64,000 nucleotides of DNA from Capitella teleta. Its lineage: Eukaryota > Annelida > Polychaeta > Capitellidae. Position 1 is the first letter of the stretch. Every line of letters begins with the position of its first letter. The notes below the pieces were generated by a model that saw only the letters and a list, made by a program, of their open reading frames with translations, was not told the DNA's origin and did not search any database. The translations under genes and the position numbers were made by a program. Positions 58,627 through 64,000 of this stretch are shown in pieces. The DNA is taken from the NCBI GenBank assembly GCA_000328365.1, contig KB294417.1, positions 587,189-651,188 on the forward strand, written 5' to 3'.

Positions 58627-59274
58627 AGGGATGGGAAACTGAATTTTAAGTGATGTTCTGTTGACTTATAGCACCAATTGATAGCATTCTGTGTCAAGAA
58701 CACAATGCCTGGATGCAAGCGTAAGTTCCATTACGAAGTATAGGAGGCAAACGTCAGCTGAGGGCTTGCCGTGATTGGTCCCGTCCCCCTCGTGAAGCTA
58801 TCGAATTCAGCCAATCAGAGCAGACCATCTTTGCCATAAAAGGACATCGTTGTTGTTTACGAAACGAAAGCGTCAGTATTGCGAATGCGTGGTGCACTCT
58901 GGCTGACCTTTTTACTGTTTCAGGATGAGAAACCATGGTAGGTGTCCTAGAAAATCGCTTGTTAGAATAAGAAAAATAGCAAAAAATATTAATTTTTTCG
59001 CGTCTGACTGGTGGCAAAATTATTTTTCAATCTATTTCCGAAAAAAAAAAAAAAATCTATGGGTTTAGTCGCAGGACACGCTGATATGACGAGGCCCATT
59101 GTAAAAGATAAAGAACTAGGTGTTTCATCACAGCGTCTGACGTCAAGCCTAATTAGCAATACATCTCCCACGAAATCGTTAGCGATGATATTCCTAGTGT
59201 GGGCCAGGCATAGGAATCATTTTTGGTGCATCAAATAACGATTCAAAGTCCATTTTAACCAGTTCTCTCTCCCT
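58627..59274 (+). mobile_element. TTAA-target MITE (Kolobok/T2-like), copy 2
   Basis: The ends AGGGATGGGAAACTG and (inverted) AGGGAGAGAGAACTGG are flanked by TTAA at 58623-58626 and 59275-59278. It aligns with the other two copies over its whole length, for example AGGCAAACGTCAGCTGA, the phrase AGCCAATCAGAGCAGA and GTTTAGTCGCAGGACACG. It lacks about 50 bp present in copies 1 and 3 near its left side. Non-coding. Confidence 0.92.
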
Positions 59275-59606
59275 TTAAGTAGCACAGATAATCCGGGCGA
59301 GGTCTATGTATGTCATATACCATTTTCGTATAACTGCTGGAATAATGAAACAATGTAGATAAAAAACATCATGGCAAAATCATACACAAATGTAAATATA
59401 CATGTATACAGTGTGATTTATTTAATGACAATTTTATAACCTTGCGGAAAGTGATCAAAATCGATATCATAATAGGTAAGTAAATAATATAAAGAACAAG
59501 AACTTACAGAGCATGCCGTGTTCTAGACAGAATGCTGCCTGAATATTCTCATATACAGACGGAGGTATATATGTGTATAAAACTGGAAGTTACATGAAAT
59601 AATCAT

Positions 59607-60877
59607 GAATTCCCAGATAGCATTCAGGTGTCAGATATATGCCATTTATCTACCATCAGTGCCACAGAAGTATCGCTTCTTGCCACTGTTTTTCTTCGAC
59701 CACTTTTGTGGCGAGAATTAAACACATAAGAAATGTCTGTGCCACGTAGATGAAACTTCTTGGACAAAAAAATAATTAAAATTATCACGTGCCACAATCA
59801 TGCACTTTTTCATTCACATATCGGGCGACTTATCTGAAAGCATTCAACCATTTAAGCTGCTGAGCAAATGCTAATAGTGTTTGTTTGTTCCAGCCCAGCC
59901 ACATGGGCACTGGCAATTAAAGGGATGGGGAACTGAATTTTAAGTGATGTTCTATTGACTCATAGCACTAATTGATAGCATTCCGTGCCAAAAACACCAT
60001 ACCTGGATGCAAGCGTAAGGAAATAATGCATTCCGAATATTGGGGTTAGCATTGGGCCTATGGGAGAATGACTTCCATTATGAAGTATAGGAGGCAAACG
60101 TCAGCTGAAGGCTTGCCGTGCTTGGTCCCGTTCCCCTCGTAAAGCTATCGATTTCAGCCAATCAGAGCAGATCATCGTCGCCATAAAAGGATATCTTTGT
60201 TGTTTACGAAACGAAAGCGCATGCGTGGTGCACTCTGGCTGACCTTTTACTGTTTCAGGATGAGAAACATGGTAGGTGTCCTAGGAAATCGCTTGTTAAA
60301 ATAAGAAAAATAGTGAAAAATATTTTTTTTCGCGCCTGACTGGTGGCAAAATGATTATTCTAACTATTTCCAAAAATAAAATAAAATAATATCCAGGGGT
60401 TTAGTCGCAGGACACGCTGATATGACGAGGCCCATTGTAAAAGATGGGGAACTAGGTGTTTCATCACAGCTCCTGACGTCACGCCTAATTAGCAATATAT
60501 CTCCCGCAAAATCGTTAGGGATGATGTTCCTTGTGTGGGCCAGGCATAGGAATCATTTTTGGTGCATCAAATAACGACTCAAAGTCCATTTTAACCAGTT
60601 CTCCCTCCCTTTAAAGGCCAAAAGTTATAATGTATGCATGAAGCATGAATATTCATGATCACTTATTTGAATGTTACATCATTCTGTTCTTAACGTCCGT
60701 GGTGAGCAGACGTGCATATATTGAACAATATTTTCAACTACATGCATCTTCAACAATTCTTCAGCTGCCTTCATCACTTTTTAGCGGTGAGCTATTCTTT
60801 ATACGATTGCATTGTTCATTATGTATACACATGTATGTCACATGTGTTGTACTCTAATTGCTAATACAAGTAGCATC
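59607..60877 (+). repeat. Repeat family R, longest copy, carrying a MITE
   Basis: The left part (59607-59916) matches 17946-18100 and 21860-21955. The right part (60615-60877) matches 21959-22245. Between them sits the TTAA MITE at 59921-60610. Nothing in it codes for a recognisable protein. The family's own class could not be determined because no ends are shared cleanly among the three copies. Confidence 0.8.
59921..60610 (+). mobile_element. TTAA-target MITE (Kolobok/T2-like), copy 3
   Basis: The left end AGGGATGGGGAACTG and right end (inverted) AGGGAGGGAGAACTGG are flanked by TTAA at 59917-59920 and 60611-60614. The paralogous uninterrupted site at 21955-21958 has a single TTAA, proving the four-base duplication. 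The interior again holds the shared leader segment and a TGACGTCA near 60475. Confidence 0.95.
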
Positions 60878-60879
60878 AT

Positions 60880-62260
60880 TTGTGAAATACGATTGATACG
60901 TTCCACACATTCGCAACAATTGATTGAATTATCCTTTGTTCGCAGTTTCACGATTGAAATTGAAATTTTCCTTTTGTTCGAATTTCATCATCTTTATCCA
61001 TCCATTTTTCTTGATTATTATAATTGTATATAATTATTGGGTACTTATAATTGATTACCCAGTTGTCATGTAAGAAGATCGGTAATTATTGGAGGATAAC
61101 TAGCTCTGTTACTTGGATCCTGGATCCAGAATGATCTCAATCAATTGTCAACTAATATCGTCAATTTTAATGTTTTCCTTAATTTGAATATGCCCAGTAG
61201 GAAGTTAAGAACCCACGAGGCAGCAACACGTGGTTGGCGCCTGTCACTGATAGCGCGCGCAATTGTCCATTATGTAATTATTCTGCATTCACCCGTAATT
61301 ACTCTATCTTGCATCAAATAACGACTCTAAATTTATAATTTATTAAACTTACTGCAACTTGATCGTCTTCACTTCCACACTCTGTGACTTTAGCAAGATT
61401 CAAGAATACATAATCCATTATTTGATAAACCACAGCAAGATGCCAAGCCAAGGTGTGCGTACACCTCGTCCGAATCATCTGTGTTAGTAATTCATTAATT
61501 TAATCCATTACACTGTCACGGTGATTATTGTAAATGCACCATCCTGTCAACGTTAAAAACTAGAGCTTCAAATATTATTGAAGCATTCCTTTCAACACAG
61601 TTCAACAGAATGACCTCATTTCGCCATTCGATGCACGTACAGACTGTACACAAAATAAATTCTGAGAAAGGCACTCTGTCAAAGCCGAGTTTGAAAATTG
61701 CAGTTCTATGAAAGCGTTCAGCGGACTTCACCCCTCCCCCTCCCCATCCCTTCTCGTGTGCGCTGAAAACTGAGAAATATCGTGCAAACGCCACGCCAAT
61801 TTAGTCGCATGCTTTTCCTTGTCTTGCTTGATTTGTTTACATGTACTTCATTTTGTATTCGGTGTAAGCTTATCTGAACCGTCTTTTTAAAATTCCAATA
61901 CTAGTATTGTTTATGATTTTATGAGTACAATTTAATATAAAATTAATATGGCCGAAACACACTCAACTGCTCATCTTTCAACTGATTAATTCCAATTCCT
62001 AAATTGTACTTCAAGCCAACTTCTCGTAATGCACGCTTCGTCTTGATAATAATTATGGCACAAAAAGTATTTCATCGCGACGCGAATCACGCAAAGCATG
62101 CGCCCTATATAAATAAGGCAAATGAGGTGAATGGCTGAGTGCCCTAGCATTTGTAAACAGGAAATGTCAGCATAATTTTTCTGAGTTTAGTAGGAAATAG
62201 TGGACAGAATCTAATTTTGAATAGTGTGGTGTTCGTTTCTAAAATAGATGATTTTAATAC
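60880..62260. other. Intergenic region with no recognised feature
   Basis: AT-rich sequence with short open frames only. No transposon ends, tRNA boxes, splice-linked exons or strong hairpins were seen. Confidence 0.35.
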
Positions 62261-62267
62261 AGGATTT

Positions 62268-63387
62268 TTAGCGTGTCTGCCAATGCCCACGGGTTTTGAC
62301 GCCAGAAAAACTTTCAGGTTTTAACATACAAGTATCATCAGCGGAGATCTGAGATCGCAGATCACTGCTGATGAATAGGATAGCCGTGTTCCAGTACAGT
62401 AGGCAGGCGTTTTTCCCTGTGGAGGCCGTGTGGTGGTACTTGGCGATCACATTGTCGGTGACAAGGGAGCCTAATATCTTTCTCACAACCTTGCTGAAGT
62501 TTTGTTGACTACATATACCTTATGGCCCAGTATGAAACCTAAGAACACAGCAGGCATTATTCTGTTTCAATCAATGACCCCACTCACTACCTGTTTATTT
62601 TTGCGATCTTCTGTAAGTCCACTGCAGAAGTCGTCAAACTCCCCCTCCTTGTCGAATTGCAGGATTTCAAAGAGGGAACTGACTGCTTTTGTGGCCTCTC
62701 CTTGTGGGGCTGGTGAAACTTTTAAGCGGTCCACCTCACCCCTGCAGGTGGATAATCCTCTCCTTGAGCTCAATCAGTATTGTCACTAGAGCTTCTAGGA
62801 GAAAAGAAGAGAGAAGAAGAAAATGAAAAGAACCATAATATATTGAAAATTATGCATAAAATTGCTTACCAAACTGTTTGGGCTGGTCTGCTGATTGCAT
62901 CGTTAACATTCCAAGTACCGGTAGCATAGAAGTTGACTCTTTTAGCATCTGCAAAATGGGTTCTGAAATACATGCTTTTAAGTAATGGCATGCATGTAGC
63001 CTAACTGTCATTTCATATCCAGGTTTCCACAACATGGGGCATAATTGGATTTTACGGCTCCACTCAACGCATTCGAGTGATGCGGGCCACGGGCCAGTAT
63101 AGAAGCCCGGGACCGGGATTCCCCCTATTGTCTTATAATTAAATCCCAAGGGTCTTCATTTTGCACGCTATACCGTAGCCTGTTATTTCATGCATTTATG
63201 TGCATTAGATATTCATATTAATGCTGTATGCATGCATGAAGTTTTAATGTATAAATAACTTAAAATATAGGCAGTAATGCACTCCCTGGAGGATTATCAA
63301 TTGTTATCTGCACGCAGATTTGCCACTATTTACATTCTTCTCGTGTGATGTGTGCATCCTCATCACCATTCACATCAACATCAGCAT
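62268..63387 (-). pseudogene. DUF4806-like gene, interrupted or mis-assembled
   Basis: Several - strand blocks can be read. An acidic exon 63387-63334 (ADVDVNGDEDAHITREE) has good splice edges. A block at about 62965-62874 ends at GTAAGC. A block 62793-62570 contains LVTILIELKERIIHLQG, then VDRLKVSPAPQGEATKAVSS and LFEILQFDKEGEFDDFC. A last block from about 62500 reads SKVVRKILGSLVTDNVIAKY and then STGKNACLL. The last two match the pattern of DUF4806 (a short coiled segment, then a domain ending in a ...vrkiL..l.td.la..y...G..gK.a... helix), whose function is unknown. The coiled-coil and next segment are out of frame by one base at about 62743, and exon phases upstream do not all agree. It may be a recent pseudogene or suffer a sequence error. 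Confidence 0.4.
63018..63178 (-). mobile_element. SINE 3' fragment, inverted
   Basis: TTTTACGGCTCCACTCAACG at 63050 and TAAATCCCAAGGGTCTTC at 63140-63157 are the reverse complement of the SINE body and 3' end seen at 19139 and 35830. The tRNA-like head is missing. It lies between exons of the DUF4806-like gene. Confidence 0.75.
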
Positions 63388-63842
63388 CTGCAATGAACAT
63401 GGATTTAATAACAAATTATCATTATATCACAGGCACTAAATTTATAAACAAAACCTTGCTTTGAAAACTTCGGTGGATATTGTGTAATACAATTGAATTA
63501 TTTATTTATTATTGATTAAAACCTGTCGATCTGTGTCGAGAGGCTGGTGTCAGTGGTTTACGAATAATCATAATTGTCGTGACAATTCCTAGATTATCGT
63601 CTTTTATTGGTTAAAATTTAATAGCGGACATTTAGTACCGCGCTATTTCTATCGCTGTTCATTTTTATTGCTTCATAATCAACATATACTAAGTATATTT
63701 TAGATGTTTAGCGTTATTGTTTACTAGTAATTTGACATCTTCACTATCAATGTTCAAGATCGATTACAATTGCTTGACGGAGTTAATCACCATCGACCAA
63801 CCCTGAATATCACAGCGGCATACATATATATATATACATATA

Positions 63843-64000
63843 CAGTCAGACCCCGTTAATCTGCCGTCATGTAATCCGCCCTTTTCGTAATCCGCCATAA
63901 AATCTCAGGAACGAATCATTTGCAATGTTAATTGTGTCATGTAATCCTTTTTTTGTTAATCCACCTCCGACCACGATTCTAGGGAATGAATCTACACTTT
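63843..64000 (+). mobile_element. TA-target element family N, copy 3 (cut by window end)
   Basis: TA followed by CAGTCAGACCCCGTTAATCT begins the family N terminus and aligns with 31157-31320 through GTAATCCGCCCTTTTCGTAA and CCGACCACGATTCT up to the last base of the window. It abuts a (TA)n-rich stretch (63818-63842). Confidence 0.88.

Overview
This is a stretch of animal nuclear genome: AT-rich, intron-bearing and crowded with DNA transposons. Four conserved protein genes can be read exon by exon: fumarylacetoacetase (FAH, + strand, 816-3006), a Golgi alpha-1,3-fucosyltransferase of family GT10 (- strand, 39077-40362), the Fanconi core-complex subunit FAAP100 (+ strand, 42930-45647) and the PB1-domain secretory protein TFG (- strand, 46734-50265). 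A cluster of four miR-92 hairpins on the - strand (7027-8292) points to a bilaterian, because the miR-92 family is known from bilaterians. Most introns are very small (46-75 bp) although intergenic DNA is large and repeat-rich. This suggests an invertebrate, but I cannot name the species.

Layout. 0-3.2 kb: FAH in eleven exons, two of them a tandem pair of alternative exons. 4.8-5.9 kb: a 5'-truncated LINE. 7.0-10.6 kb: a GC-richer zone with the miR-92 cluster and a candidate upstream promoter and first exon. 13.8-16.7 kb: a three-layer stack of nested DNA transposons. 18.3-23.1 kb: an interrupted inverted duplication carrying gene remnants, a 28-bp minisatellite and repeat dimers. 24.5-28.4 kb and 31.2-32.3 kb: nested TA-target elements with CAGT ends, and a Harbinger-like element holding a TTAA-target MITE. 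33.4-34.3 kb: a gene for a P2X7-ballast-type zinc domain. 35-36 kb: a hAT MITE and a tRNA-derived SINE. 39-50.3 kb: the gene-dense part (GT10, LINE remnant, FAAP100, TFG). 50.6-61 kb: hAT, Tc1 and TTAA elements and a region with six copies of a 15-bp motif. 62.3-63.4 kb: exons of a decayed or interrupted DUF4806-like gene. The last 160 bases begin another transposon copy.

The four conserved genes are not a functional unit. FAH ends tyrosine breakdown, GT10 decorates glycans in the Golgi, FAAP100 works in interstrand-crosslink repair and TFG organises ER exit sites. The most interesting points are the mutually exclusive FAH exon pair, in which one copy has lost the catalytic histidine; the four-member miR-92 cluster arranged as two pairs; and the link between the P2X7-ballast gene and TTAA MITEs that share its leader sequence. 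I saw no LTR retroelement, retrovirus or other virus-like element and no CRISPR array.
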